From Halomicronema sp. CCY15110 (GTDB taxonomy: Bacteria > Cyanobacteriota > Cyanobacteriia > Phormidesmidales > Phormidesmidaceae), in the NCBI RefSeq assembly GCF_016888165.1, contig NZ_JACSWC010000163.1, forward strand, positions 1-56,547: a stretch of DNA of 56,547 bases. The letters are read 5' to 3'. This document shows positions 44,166-53,038 of the stretch, one piece after another. Under the pieces are notes generated by a model. That model saw only the letters and a program-made list of their open reading frames with translations, did not search any database and was not told the origin of the DNA. The position numbers and the translations under genes are program-made. Numbering within the stretch: position 1 is the first letter of the stretch; every line of letters begins with the position of its first letter.

Positions 44166-44498
44166 CTATTGTTCCCGCTGGGAGGCCGAGGATGACGTTC
44201 TCCCCTCTACCGTGGTGGAGGGTGTGGAATCAACCGATTGCTGCTGCATTGCCTCTGCCAGCGATGTCTCCCCCACTTGCCACAGCCCTTGGGGCACGGG
44301 GTCGTAGCCCCCGGCGTGAAAAGGATGACATCGTAAAATGCGGCGGCCCGCTAGCCAAGATCCGCGTCCGGCTCCGTATTGCTGTATCGCCGCTAGCGCA
44401 TATTGCGAACATGAGGGCGTATACCGACAGGTGGGTGGAAACAGCGGCGAGACAAAGCGCCGATAGCCTTGAATGCACCACAGCAGACACGTTTTCAT
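44166..44498 (-). CDS. yidD: Membrane protein insertion efficiency factor YidD
   Basis: A 110-residue YidD protein, an amphipathic helper of YidC-mediated membrane insertion. [31 protein letters not shown] and [18 protein letters not shown] contain the conserved cysteines and the CHP-GGxDPVP signature. The last 30 or so residues (from about 80) are Ser/Thr-rich and variable. Start at ATG 44498. Confidence 0.95.
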   Translation of the reverse strand: MKTCLLWCIQGYRRFVSPLFPPTCRYTPSCSQYALAAIQQYGAGRGSWLAGRRILRCHPFHAGGYDPVPQGLWQVGETSLAEAMQQQSVDSTPSTTVEGRTSSSASQREQ

Positions 44499-44706
44499 AG
44501 CAGAGCGAATGACGGGTATAGCTGATCCTAGCTTGTGACTACAGCACTGGGGATACCCACGTGGAGTGCAATCCGCCCTTAAGAAATGTTAAGGTGCTGG
44601 CAGTAGATTTCAGCTTTCACAACTCGCTGGATCAGCGGCGGCTGCGCTTGATGGACATCCTGACGCTGCTAATGGCCACCTTATTTGCCGAATCGGACTC
44701 TTCACT

Positions 44707-46434
44707 ATGTTGCGCCTGGAAAATATTTCGAAAATTTACCCGACGGGCGAGGTGCTCAAAGATGTGAACTGGGAAGTCAAACCGGGCGATCGCATTGGTT
44801 TGGTGGGGGTAAACGGCGCTGGCAAATCAACGCAGTTGAAGATTATTCGCGGCGATGTTGAACCCACGACGGGCAATATCATCCGGCCCGCCAGCTTAAA
44901 GATTGGCTACCTGAACCAAGAGTTTGAAGTGGAGGAAGGGCGCACCGTTCGCGACGAATTTTGGACGGTGTTTCACGAAGCCAACACCCTCCACCGACAG
45001 TTGATGGAGATTCCCCATCACATGGAAGCCGCCGACCCCGATACCTTAGAAAAGCTGATCCATGAACTCGATCGCCAGCAGCGCAAGTTTGAAGCGTTAG
45101 ACGGCTATGGCCTCGACGCCCGCATCGAGAAAATTTTGCCTGAAATGGGCTTTAACCCCGAAGATGGCGATCGCTTTGTTAGTGAATTTAGCGGTGGCTG
45201 GAAAATGCGCATGGGACTGGGCAAGGTGCTGCTGCAGGATCCCGATGTTCTACTGCTGGATGAGCCCACCAACCATCTGGATCTAGAAACCATTGAATGG
45301 CTGGAAAATTACCTCAAAGGCGTAAAAACGCCGATGGTCATTGTCTCCCACGATCGCGAGTTCATTGATCGCCTCTGCACGCAGATTGTGGAAACCGAAC
45401 GCGGAGTTTCCACCACGTATCTTGGCAATTACACCAGGTATTTGGAACAAAAAGCCGAGAATCGCCTAGCGCAACAAAGTACTTACGAGCGGCAGCAAAA
45501 AGAGATTGCGCAACAGCAAGCTTACATTGACCGCTTTCGCGCCAGTGCCACCCGCAGCACCCAGGCCAAGAGCCGCGAAAAACAGCTGAGTAAAGTGGCA
45601 CTCATTGAAGCCCCCGACTCGGATGTGCGGACCCTGAAGTTTCAGTTTCCCCCAGCCATTCGCAGTGGTGAAGAGGTGGTACGCATCACCGATTTGACCC
45701 ACTGTTACGACGAAAAAATCCTATTTTTAGGGGCAAATTTAGAGATCCAGCGGGGCGATCGCATCGCCTTTCTCGGCCCCAATGGTGCGGGCAAGTCAAC
45801 GCTGTTGCGGCTGATTCTCGGTCGCGAAGCCCCGACCGAAGGAACAGTCAGCCTGGGACGACACAACGTGATTCCCAAATACTTTGAGCAAAATCAAGCC
45901 GAAGCGCTCGACCTCGATAAAACCGTTTTTGACACCGTGCAAGACATTGTGCCCGACTGGAAAATGGAGCAGGTCAGAACCTTGCTCGGCCAGTTTCTCT
46001 TCAGTGGCGACATGGTGTTCAAACAGGTCGGAGCCCTCAGCGGGGGCGAAAAAGCGCGGTTAGCGATGGCGGCCATGCTGGTACAACCCGCCAATTTGTT
46101 GATTCTGGACGAGCCGACGAATCACCTCGATATTCCCGCCAAGGAAACGCTAGAAGCCGCGCTCAAACAGTATGAGGGGACTGTCCTCATCGTCTCCCAC
46201 GATCGCTACTTCATCTCGCAAGTGGCGAACAAAATTGTGGAAATTCGGGATGGCGAACTGCGGCTCTATCGCGGCGACTACCACTACTATTTGGACAAGA
46301 TTGCGGCGGAAAAAGAAGAAGCCCGTCGCCAAGTCGCCGAAGCCGAACGGGCGGCCAAACAGTCCGACAAACGCCGTCGGCAAAAAGAAAAGCAACAGGA
46401 AAAAGCCGCCGGTCGCAAAGCCGCCAAGGCTTAA
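44707..46434 (+). CDS. ABC-F family ATPase
   Basis: A 575-residue tandem-ABC protein without membrane segments. Both modules have full motifs: Walker A GVNGAGKST and GPNGAGKST, signature SGG (FSGGWKMRM and LSGGEKARL), and Walker B LLLDEPTNHLDLETIEW and LILDEPTNHLDIPAKET. The linker between them (about 225-310) is helical and basic. ABC-F proteins act on ribosomes during translation or antibiotic protection; this Uup/EttA-like form is not assignable more closely. The C-terminus is a Lys/Arg/Glu-rich coiled tail. Confidence 0.94.
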   Translation: MLRLENISKIYPTGEVLKDVNWEVKPGDRIGLVGVNGAGKSTQLKIIRGDVEPTTGNIIRPASLKIGYLNQEFEVEEGRTVRDEFWTVFHEANTLHRQLMEIPHHMEAADPDTLEKLIHELDRQQRKFEALDGYGLDARIEKILPEMGFNPEDGDRFVSEFSGGWKMRMGLGKVLLQDPDVLLLDEPTNHLDLETIEWLENYLKGVKTPMVIVSHDREFIDRLCTQIVETERGVSTTYLGNYTRYLEQKAENRLAQQSTYERQQKEIAQQQAYIDRFRASATRSTQAKSREKQLSKVALIEAPDSDVRTLKFQFPPAIRSGEEVVRITDLTHCYDEKILFLGANLEIQRGDRIAFLGPNGAGKSTLLRLILGREAPTEGTVSLGRHNVIPKYFEQNQAEALDLDKTVFDTVQDIVPDWKMEQVRTLLGQFLFSGDMVFKQVGALSGGEKARLAMAAMLVQPANLLILDEPTNHLDIPAKETLEAALKQYEGTVLIVSHDRYFISQVANKIVEIRDGELRLYRGDYHYYLDKIAAEKEEARRQVAEAERAAKQSDKRRRQKEKQQEKAAGRKAAKA

Positions 46435-46445
46435 AACCTGATCCA

Positions 46446-47054
46446 CTATCTGGCTGGGCTCTCTTGCAGCTGATAGTAGGTGAAGGTGACATCCGAAATG
46501 GCTTGCGTGACGCGGGTAAATTGCCTCTGGTCAGTCGATAACGCTCGATAGGCTGATTCTGTCAGCAAAATTGCGTTGTCTTTAGCCAGATCTTCGCCCA
46601 GTTTCGAGGCCAAATTCATCTCATGACCATAGAGGTTGCGATCGCCCACCCGCAAGACCTCGCCATAGCCAATACCGACGCTGATGTCAATGTCGGCCAC
46701 CTGAAGATGAGCCCTCAATTCTTGCATTGCCCGCAGCGCCGCTTCAGCATGATCAAAACTGATATACAGATTATCCGCCTCAACCTTCAGCATTCGACCA
46801 CCCCGATTTTGAATCAGCGGCACTGACAGATCGCGCATCGCTTGAATCTGCTGCAAGGTCGCGATGATGCCCTCGGCGTGGGTCAGGCGCGAAAAGTCGG
46901 CCATATCCACCACCACAATGGCGCAGGTCGTCAAAAAGCGATCGCGAATCTCCGCATCGACCGCCGCTTGCCGGGCTGGCTGCGATCGGCGTTGACGCAA
47001 TAATTGGGTGAGCGCGTCCGCTTCAGGATGGCCCGTGGCAACAAAATTTCCCAT
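46446..47054 (-). CDS. Class III adenylate/guanylate cyclase-like protein
   Basis: A 202-residue protein whose main part is a single class III cyclase domain. The first metal aspartate (VVDMADFSRLT), the lysine and second aspartate in MLKVEADNLYISF, and the nucleotide-binding D and N in GDRNLYGHEMNLASKL are present. The usual catalytic arginine is replaced by lysine (NLASKL), and the GD of the second metal site reads AD. It may be a weak or specialised cyclase. GGAG seven bases upstream supports ATG 47054 over 47081. It converges on the ABC-F gene. Confidence 0.8.
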   Translation of the reverse strand: MGNFVATGHPEADALTQLLRQRRSQPARQAAVDAEIRDRFLTTCAIVVVDMADFSRLTHAEGIIATLQQIQAMRDLSVPLIQNRGGRMLKVEADNLYISFDHAEAALRAMQELRAHLQVADIDISVGIGYGEVLRVGDRNLYGHEMNLASKLGEDLAKDNAILLTESAYRALSTDQRQFTRVTQAISDVTFTYYQLQESPAR

Positions 47055-47467
47055 CGGTGTACTCCGGCATTGATCAATCACAACTTTGCTTAACTCATTC
47101 AGCCAGTGGCGACAGAGTTACAGATCTGCCAAGCTCAAATCTGGTGGTAGTAGACAAAGTTGTTCTTTAGCATCGGTCGCACCCTAACGAGCTTTAGCTT
47201 GCCCAAATAGGCAAGGGAATACCAGTTTTTGGGATGGTGACAATCCCTTGAGCGGATGCCGATCCTCGTCGCCCGGGCACCCACCCCGGTCAAAGCAGGA
47301 GAAGTGGAGCGGAGCTTCCATAGCTTTGGAACCTTTCGGTTGCTAGCCCGGTCACACACCCCAGGCACTCAAGGACACGTCAGAGCAACATCTAGAATCG
47401 CGGATAGTTCAGGTGTGCTATATAATCTTGAGGCCTGCATCCCGTTGATTAAGACTTCTTGGCAGTT
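47055..47467. other. Intergenic region between cyclase and SGNH gene
   Basis: A gap of 413 bases between divergent genes. TATAAT at 47421-47426 is a good -10 for the plus-strand SGNH gene (start 47468), but I see no -35 at standard spacing. No RNA gene recognised. Confidence 0.35.
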
Positions 47468-48277
47468 GTGAATACTTACCTGACCAAACTCCTCTTCACG
47501 CTTCTAGGGCTCACCTGTTTTGCCAAAGCAGCGGTGCCCGTGGCGGGATGGGCCTTGAGCACCTCACCCCAGATTTTTCAGCTCAGCCGCCTGCAACAGG
47601 AATCGGTCTGTGAAGCGACGACGTTACGCATCATGCCGTTAGGCGACTCGATTACCCATGGCGCGACGGTACCGGGAGGCTATCGCATTCGCCTGTGGGA
47701 TCGCCTGCTCACCGATCGCCCCAACATTGACTTAGTGGGCTCCGAGGTGAACGGCCCCGTGACCATTGATGGCAATCATGAGGGGCATCCCGGCAAAGCG
47801 ATTCAGTTCATTCGCGAGGGGGTACGGGGCTGGCTCTATGCCAATCGTCCCCACATCGTTTTGTTGATGGTCGGCACCAACGACGTGCTGTATCCCGAGG
47901 CTCACAATTTTGCGGGAGCAACCGCTCGGCTCAATGCTCTCGTCGGGCAAATCACCGCGATCGCCCCCAATGCCGAACTGATTGTGGCGTCTGTGCCCAC
48001 CTTGCAGGATCCCATCGCCGACGACCGCGCGCGCTTTTTTAACCAAGAGGTGGCGGCGATCGTCAATCAGCGGGCGGACCAAGGTCGCCCAGTCACCTAC
48101 GTAGACATGTACAGCGTGTTGAACGTAGAAGACTTAGCGGATGGGGTGCATCCCAACGCGGGCGGCTACGACAAGCTGGCTGATGCCTGGTACGCCGCCA
48201 TTACCACACTACTCGCGGAACGCTGCAACCCTGATGGCGAGGCAATGCCGCCGGCCAATGGCGACGTCCTGAATTAG
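47468..48277 (+). CDS. Secreted SGNH/GDSL hydrolase
   Basis: A 269-residue lipase/esterase-type hydrolase with the SGNH blocks visible: LGDSITHGA (catalytic serine), VGTNDV and DGVHPN (aspartate-histidine). The start GTG 47468 is followed by a signal-like segment (YLTKLLFTLLGLTCFAKAAV). The frame is open to TTG 47459. The substrate is unknown; such proteins often remove acyl groups from glycans. Confidence 0.88.
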   Translation: MNTYLTKLLFTLLGLTCFAKAAVPVAGWALSTSPQIFQLSRLQQESVCEATTLRIMPLGDSITHGATVPGGYRIRLWDRLLTDRPNIDLVGSEVNGPVTIDGNHEGHPGKAIQFIREGVRGWLYANRPHIVLLMVGTNDVLYPEAHNFAGATARLNALVGQITAIAPNAELIVASVPTLQDPIADDRARFFNQEVAAIVNQRADQGRPVTYVDMYSVLNVEDLADGVHPNAGGYDKLADAWYAAITTLLAERCNPDGEAMPPANGDVLN

Positions 48278-48303
48278 CGTTCCAGGGTCATAGTGCTCTG
48301 GCA

Positions 48304-48807
48304 TCAATCCGGCGATCGCCGACTCAAGGCCACCAGCACTGCACTAATCGCTAACAACGGCAAAGCCAGCCAAATAATCAGATCCCACTGCTGACTCCAG
48401 CGTTGAGCATTCGTCGGGGCCATGGGCTGAGTTTCTTCGACCACTTGGGTAGCCGTCACTGCCGCTTGAAACTTCGTAAAGACCTCATCAGTCGGCACAA
48501 TCGGAATTTTGCGGATGTTGCTACCGATGAGACACACGCCCGAAGCGGCCAACTCCGTCAAGACATCTTCCGTTGCCAGCGAAGAGCCCGGCGTGCGGTA
48601 CAGAATCTCATCTTCCCAAACCCAAGCCGTTTGGGTGGGTTCCCAGACGGGCTCAAGTTGGTAACAGCTGGGGCGAAAGGCAATGTCGGGCCGCGAGGCG
48701 ACGGGAAAAGCCTGCCGAGGCGGCACCGAGTAATCGCTTTGGGCAATGGCTTGATAAATCTGTAGCTGGTCGCGAATCTGAGCAATTCGGGGATTATCCG
48801 CTGTCAT
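48304..48807 (-). CDS. Hypothetical protein with C-terminal membrane helix
   Basis: A 167-residue protein of no recognised family. The main part is soluble (YQAIAQSDYSVPPRQAFPVA, then ELAASGVCLIGSNIRKIPIV). It ends in a single hydrophobic segment (DLIIWLALPLLAISAVLVAL) close to the C-terminus, so it is likely to be tail-anchored. It converges on the SGNH gene with a 26-base gap. Confidence 0.65.
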   Translation of the reverse strand: MTADNPRIAQIRDQLQIYQAIAQSDYSVPPRQAFPVASRPDIAFRPSCYQLEPVWEPTQTAWVWEDEILYRTPGSSLATEDVLTELAASGVCLIGSNIRKIPIVPTDEVFTKFQAAVTATQVVEETQPMAPTNAQRWSQQWDLIIWLALPLLAISAVLVALSRRSPD

Positions 48808-49082
48808 TAGCAGTCAACGGCAAAACAACGTTCTTTATACACTGGTTCGGCAATTTGGCGAACTGTTTCTAGGATACAGGGCTCACCAATGCCACTGGGT
48901 CGGGGGCAGTTACTGCCCTCCCCAAGTCGCCCACTCAGCCCGAATTCTTCACCAGCCAAAATCGTTGCACTCGCCTGATCTGCTTATATGATGGGCAGAT
49001 AAACTTGGGCGACCTTGGCCTGGGTCATCGCTGGCTCTGGCCCAGATTCAGGTCATATTTCAGGACTTAACGACGCACTAGA

Positions 49083-51170
49083 ATGCAGTATCGGGCAGAA
49101 ATTGATGGGCTGAGGGCGATCGCTGTCGTTGCTGTCATTCTCTTTCACGCTGGAGTCAAATCCTTTCAGGGCGGCTTTGTGGGCGTGGATATCTTCTTCG
49201 TCATTAGCGGTTATCTGATTGCGCTCACCATCTTGACTGATTTGCAGCGCCAGCGATTTTCCCTGCTGGGGTTTTATGAACGCCGCGCCCGCCGGATCTT
49301 GCCCGCGTTATTTCTCGTGATGCTGGTTTGTGTGAGCCTCGCCTGGTTTTGGCTCCAACCCGCCGACATGCAAAGCTTTGCCCACAGCCTCATCGCCACC
49401 CCCTACTTTGTTTCCAATATTTTGTATTGGTCAGAAGCCGGATATTGGGACACCGCCAGCGAACTCAAACCGTTACTCCATACCTGGACGCTCGCGATCG
49501 AGGCCCAGTTTTATCTGACCTTCCCCCTCCTGCTGATCCTCATGTGGCGCTGGTGTCGGCGTTGGTTGCTACCCCTCACCATCCTGTTAGGGATTCTGAG
49601 CTTTGTGATTGCCCAGTGGGGAGCTTACACTTTCCCCACTGCAAATTTTTATCTCTTACCCTCCAGACTTTGGGAATTAGCCCTGGGAGCCTCGATTGGC
49701 ATCGCCTTGCTGAATCACAAGTCGTCATCTTATCCGCTATTTTCCTATCAAAATACCAATGCCGTCCTGATGAGAGAACTGTCGGGAATGTTGGGTCTGA
49801 TTTTGATTGTTGTCAGTCTGCTCACGCTGCATGGAAACATTCCTTTTCCTAGTGCTTTCGCCTTATTTCCCACGGTGGGAACGGGCCTCATTTTGGCCTT
49901 TGCCTCCACTCAAACCATCACAGGACGCTTATTAAGTAATCAGGTCTTCGTCAACCTTGGTTTGTTGAGTTACGGCGCGTATCTCTGGCATCATCCCCTC
50001 TTTGTCTTTGCCCGACATCGCAGTCTCACTCAGCCAGCACCGTCAATTATTGGGATTTTAGCGATCGCCTCCTTTGGCTTCGCATATCTGACGTGGCGAT
50101 ATGTCGAAAAACCATTTCGCAATCATCGCGAAGTCAATCGCAAAACCTTTTTTATCTTTTGGCTGGTCGGTTCTCTGGTCTTTGTAGAAATTGGCATTTT
50201 GGGACATTTGACTGCCGGTTTTAGCGATCGCGTCGCTGCCCGCACTTTTCATCCAGACACCATCACTCCCATCATCTCGGTACCAATTACCAGAGAACTT
50301 CGTCAAAATTCTGTCGAGCGCCTACTGCACGAAAATGCGATTTTACAAATCCCGCTAGCCTCAGCCGATTCAGAATTTCAGGCACAGCAAGCAAATGCCC
50401 AGGTCTTTGGCTTAGACTCAGTCTGTGATGGCGCTCCCATTGCGGCACCCGAATGTCGCACCGATGACAACCCAGAAATTTTGCTGTGGGGCGACTCGTT
50501 TGCGATGCAACTCGCTCCGGGCATCCTAGCCTCTAATCCTGAGGTCAAGCTGATTCAAATGACCAAAAGCGTGTGCGGCCCATTTTTTGATGTGGCCCCG
50601 ATTGCGGAACCTAATTATCCAAAACGCTGGGCGGAGGACTGTTTAGCCTTTAACCAGCAGGTAAGGGATTGGCTACAGCAAAATTCAGTGAAATATGCGG
50701 TTTTATCCTCACCCTTTAGTCAATACTTGCTCAGTGAAAATAAAGTGTTGCTGCGCAATGGTGACGTCACGCTTGCCAGTCCAGAATTAGCCTTACAGCA
50801 GTTTCAAACCACTCTACAGGAACTGCAACGGCTGGGGATTAATCCGATCGTGGTATCGCCACCACCGACCAACGATTTGGATTTAGGGCGCTGTATTACT
50901 CGCGCTGAGTGGCTCGGACTTTCACAGCAAAACTGTAACTTTTTGGCAGCGGAGATGTCTGATAAGCGGGTCAAAGCCTACCAATTTCTCGATGCGTTAC
51001 CAGCGCAATTTCGAGTACTGCGATTAGAAACCTTACTTTGCCAAGAGGGCATTTGTCAGGCCTATGATGGGAACGTGCCCTTATATCGCGACGCTCAACA
51101 TTTATCAGCAGCAGGAGCGGCTTTACTTGGTCGAGAACATGATTTTTACCAGACCATTCTCAGTCCATAG
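49083..51170 (+). CDS. Acyltransferase-3/SGNH O-acetyltransferase
   Basis: A 695-residue OafA-like protein: an N-terminal acyltransferase-3 domain (about 1-370, ten or so helices) opening EIDGLRAIAVVAVILFHAGV, then a C-terminal SGNH domain with LLWGDSFAMQL and the late YRDAQHLSAAG (D-x-x-H). Such proteins O-acetylate cell-surface polysaccharides. The conserved WSLxxEEQFY box reads WTLAIEAQFYL, with the second glutamate replaced by alanine. Start at ATG 49083. It is not in an obvious polysaccharide cluster. Confidence 0.92.
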   Translation: MQYRAEIDGLRAIAVVAVILFHAGVKSFQGGFVGVDIFFVISGYLIALTILTDLQRQRFSLLGFYERRARRILPALFLVMLVCVSLAWFWLQPADMQSFAHSLIATPYFVSNILYWSEAGYWDTASELKPLLHTWTLAIEAQFYLTFPLLLILMWRWCRRWLLPLTILLGILSFVIAQWGAYTFPTANFYLLPSRLWELALGASIGIALLNHKSSSYPLFSYQNTNAVLMRELSGMLGLILIVVSLLTLHGNIPFPSAFALFPTVGTGLILAFASTQTITGRLLSNQVFVNLGLLSYGAYLWHHPLFVFARHRSLTQPAPSIIGILAIASFGFAYLTWRYVEKPFRNHREVNRKTFFIFWLVGSLVFVEIGILGHLTAGFSDRVAARTFHPDTITPIISVPITRELRQNSVERLLHENAILQIPLASADSEFQAQQANAQVFGLDSVCDGAPIAAPECRTDDNPEILLWGDSFAMQLAPGILASNPEVKLIQMTKSVCGPFFDVAPIAEPNYPKRWAEDCLAFNQQVRDWLQQNSVKYAVLSSPFSQYLLSENKVLLRNGDVTLASPELALQQFQTTLQELQRLGINPIVVSPPPTNDLDLGRCITRAEWLGLSQQNCNFLAAEMSDKRVKAYQFLDALPAQFRVLRLETLLCQEGICQAYDGNVPLYRDAQHLSAAGAALLGREHDFYQTILSP

Positions 51171-51418
51171 ATCTGTCTGCAAGTGCGCCACGGATAGCCG
51201 CAACGGACGAACAGTTCACCTGCCATCTTGGCTCCCTTGGTCAATCTAGCAGTGACGTCCCAATCTGGGAGGGAGATGCTTCTTTCAGGCCGACTCCGTG
51301 CCTACGTGGCCCGCCAGTCGCCCGACGATCGCTAATTAGCGTACAGTCTTGGGAGAATCAGTCGGCTAGCTTAGCTGTAGGCACTGGCTGCTGCCGATCT
51401 CTTGTTCCTGAGCCCACG

Positions 51419-52135
51419 ATGAGCCAAGACGCCCTGCCGATTTATCAGCAGATTGCTGATAAGTTGCGCCAAAATATCCAAGATGCCGTGTTTCAGGTGG
51501 GCGATCGCCTGCCGACAGAAACCGAGTTAAGCAAGCAGTTTGGGGTCAATCGCCATACCCTGCGACGAGCGATTGAATTGTTGCGACATGAAGGCACGGT
51601 CAGGGTTGAGCAAGGCAGAGGTACTTTTGTCATGGCCGCGCCGATTACGGTGGCCATCGGTAAGCGCGTCCGATTTAATGAATCGCTGAAGGCGCAGTCG
51701 GTCGAACCGCAGTGGCAAATCTTACGGGTAACCCAGATTTCCGCTGATACGCGCATTGCCCAAAGTTTAGAAATCGCGAGTGCTGCCACCGTTGTCCTGT
51801 ATGAGCGGGTGAGTCTAGCCGACCAAGCCCCATTGAGCCTCGCGAGGAGCTACTTTCCAGAGGCGCTTTTTCCTGATTTGCCCGCGCATTGCCAGGCTTA
51901 CCATTCAGTTTCAGCCCTATTTCAGACGGAATATGACTGCGATCACATTCGTCGTTCGACCCGGTTATCGGCTCGTTTACCCAGTACCCAGGATGCCCGC
52001 ATTTTGAGGATGCCTGCGACCAAGCCCGTCTTGCTATCCGAATCCATCAATGTGGATCAACGCGGCCGGGTAATTGAGTACGGCGTGACCCAGTTTCGCG
52101 GCGATCGCATGGAACTCTTCATCAAAAATGATTAA
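51419..52135 (+). CDS. GntR-family regulator, PhnF-like (UTRA)
   Basis: A 238-residue HutC/GntR regulator. The N-terminal winged helix has LPTETELSKQFGVNRHTLRRAIELL (about 30-54) followed by GRGTFVM, and the C-terminal UTRA ligand domain begins near residue 75. It is closest by eye to PhnF, which represses phosphonate genes, but no phn gene lies nearby in the window, so the target is unknown. Start at ATG 51419. Confidence 0.9.
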   Translation: MSQDALPIYQQIADKLRQNIQDAVFQVGDRLPTETELSKQFGVNRHTLRRAIELLRHEGTVRVEQGRGTFVMAAPITVAIGKRVRFNESLKAQSVEPQWQILRVTQISADTRIAQSLEIASAATVVLYERVSLADQAPLSLARSYFPEALFPDLPAHCQAYHSVSALFQTEYDCDHIRRSTRLSARLPSTQDARILRMPATKPVLLSESINVDQRGRVIEYGVTQFRGDRMELFIKND

Positions 52136-52406
52136 GGATCTGCGGATTGCTCAGGTTCCAGAGCAAATCGGTTGCGGGTTTGCTCCCCTGGCCAGCGTCA
52201 AGAGTTGAACGGAGGCGAAACTCAATTTGCCGGTACTTTACTTTCAAGCCAGCACCCCGGAGAGGGGCTTGCCGCAGCTTTTGCGCCAAGCATCTGCCGA
52301 GAATACAGCCATTAGCCTCCCCCGGCAGTCTCGTATCCGGTTTCAAGACTGGTAACGCAACCGCGACATCTCCAGTTAATCTGTACCGTAGAGTTGGCGA
52401 GTCATT
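52136..52406. other. Intergenic region before DUF3038 gene
   Basis: A gap of 271 bases between co-directed genes. No hairpin with a T tract and no gene is supported. An open frame across it is a shadow of DUF3038. Confidence 0.35.
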
Positions 52407-52973
52407 GTGGAGTCTTCATCGTCGGCAAATCCAGCTACTCCCTTGGGGCCAACCCCCGCACCCGAACAGTTGGAGAGTATTAAAGCCCAACTCGATCTGG
52501 TGCTGTTGGCCCTGGAATCTCTCGTGGGTTTGGGCTCAGAAGCCATGTTGGAAGCCGCTGCCCACCTGGGTTTACAAACCTGGATGGGCGATCGCGTCAC
52601 CCTGTGGCGCTTGCGACAGGCCAGCCCCCTCCGCAAAGGCCAGGGTCGCAAAAAGCTGGATGTGGATGAAGCGCGGGGTTTGGTTTTGGTCAGTGTGCAT
52701 TTAGCGCAGCAGCACCAAGGCAAAATTCGCGCCGCCGTCACTAAGCTGGAAACCACCACCGCCAAACAACAGCCCCCCCATCGAGTGGCCCTGCTGGGTG
52801 ATTATCTGGATGCTTTCAACAACTTTTATGAGGAGCGCATGACCCCCGATGACTTACCCTCCCCCGATATCCTTCGAGATTTAGCCCTCAAACTCCTAGT
52901 CGATTTACTGTTTTACAGTCAAGCGGGGGGCACCCGTAAACTCTGGCTGGCCCTGCTGGAGCGATCGCGCTAA
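52407..52973 (+). CDS. DUF3038 cyanobacterial protein
   Basis: A 188-residue protein of DUF3038, a family found in cyanobacteria. The body has LDLVLLALESLVGLGSEAML (about 29-48) and LGLQTWMGDRVTLWRLRQ, then LLGDYLDAFNNFYEER. The start is GTG 52407. It lies 65 bases upstream of a DUF4335 gene, an arrangement I know from other cyanobacteria; the function of the pair is unknown. Confidence 0.82.
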   Translation: MESSSSANPATPLGPTPAPEQLESIKAQLDLVLLALESLVGLGSEAMLEAAAHLGLQTWMGDRVTLWRLRQASPLRKGQGRKKLDVDEARGLVLVSVHLAQQHQGKIRAAVTKLETTTAKQQPPHRVALLGDYLDAFNNFYEERMTPDDLPSPDILRDLALKLLVDLLFYSQAGGTRKLWLALLERSR

Positions 52974-53038
52974 TGCCCACCCCAGAGTTTTGCCGAAATC
53001 TGTGACCCGCCTTTGCCGCATCAGTATCACATTGTCTG

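Noticed and set aside
44192-44500. 102-residue plus-strand frame opposite yidD
   Set aside because: YidD on the minus strand shows the full family signature; this is its antisense shadow.
52147-52704. 185-residue plus-strand frame overlapping the DUF3038 gene
   Set aside because: Arginine-, proline- and tryptophan-rich shadow; DUF3038 in the other frame is a known family.
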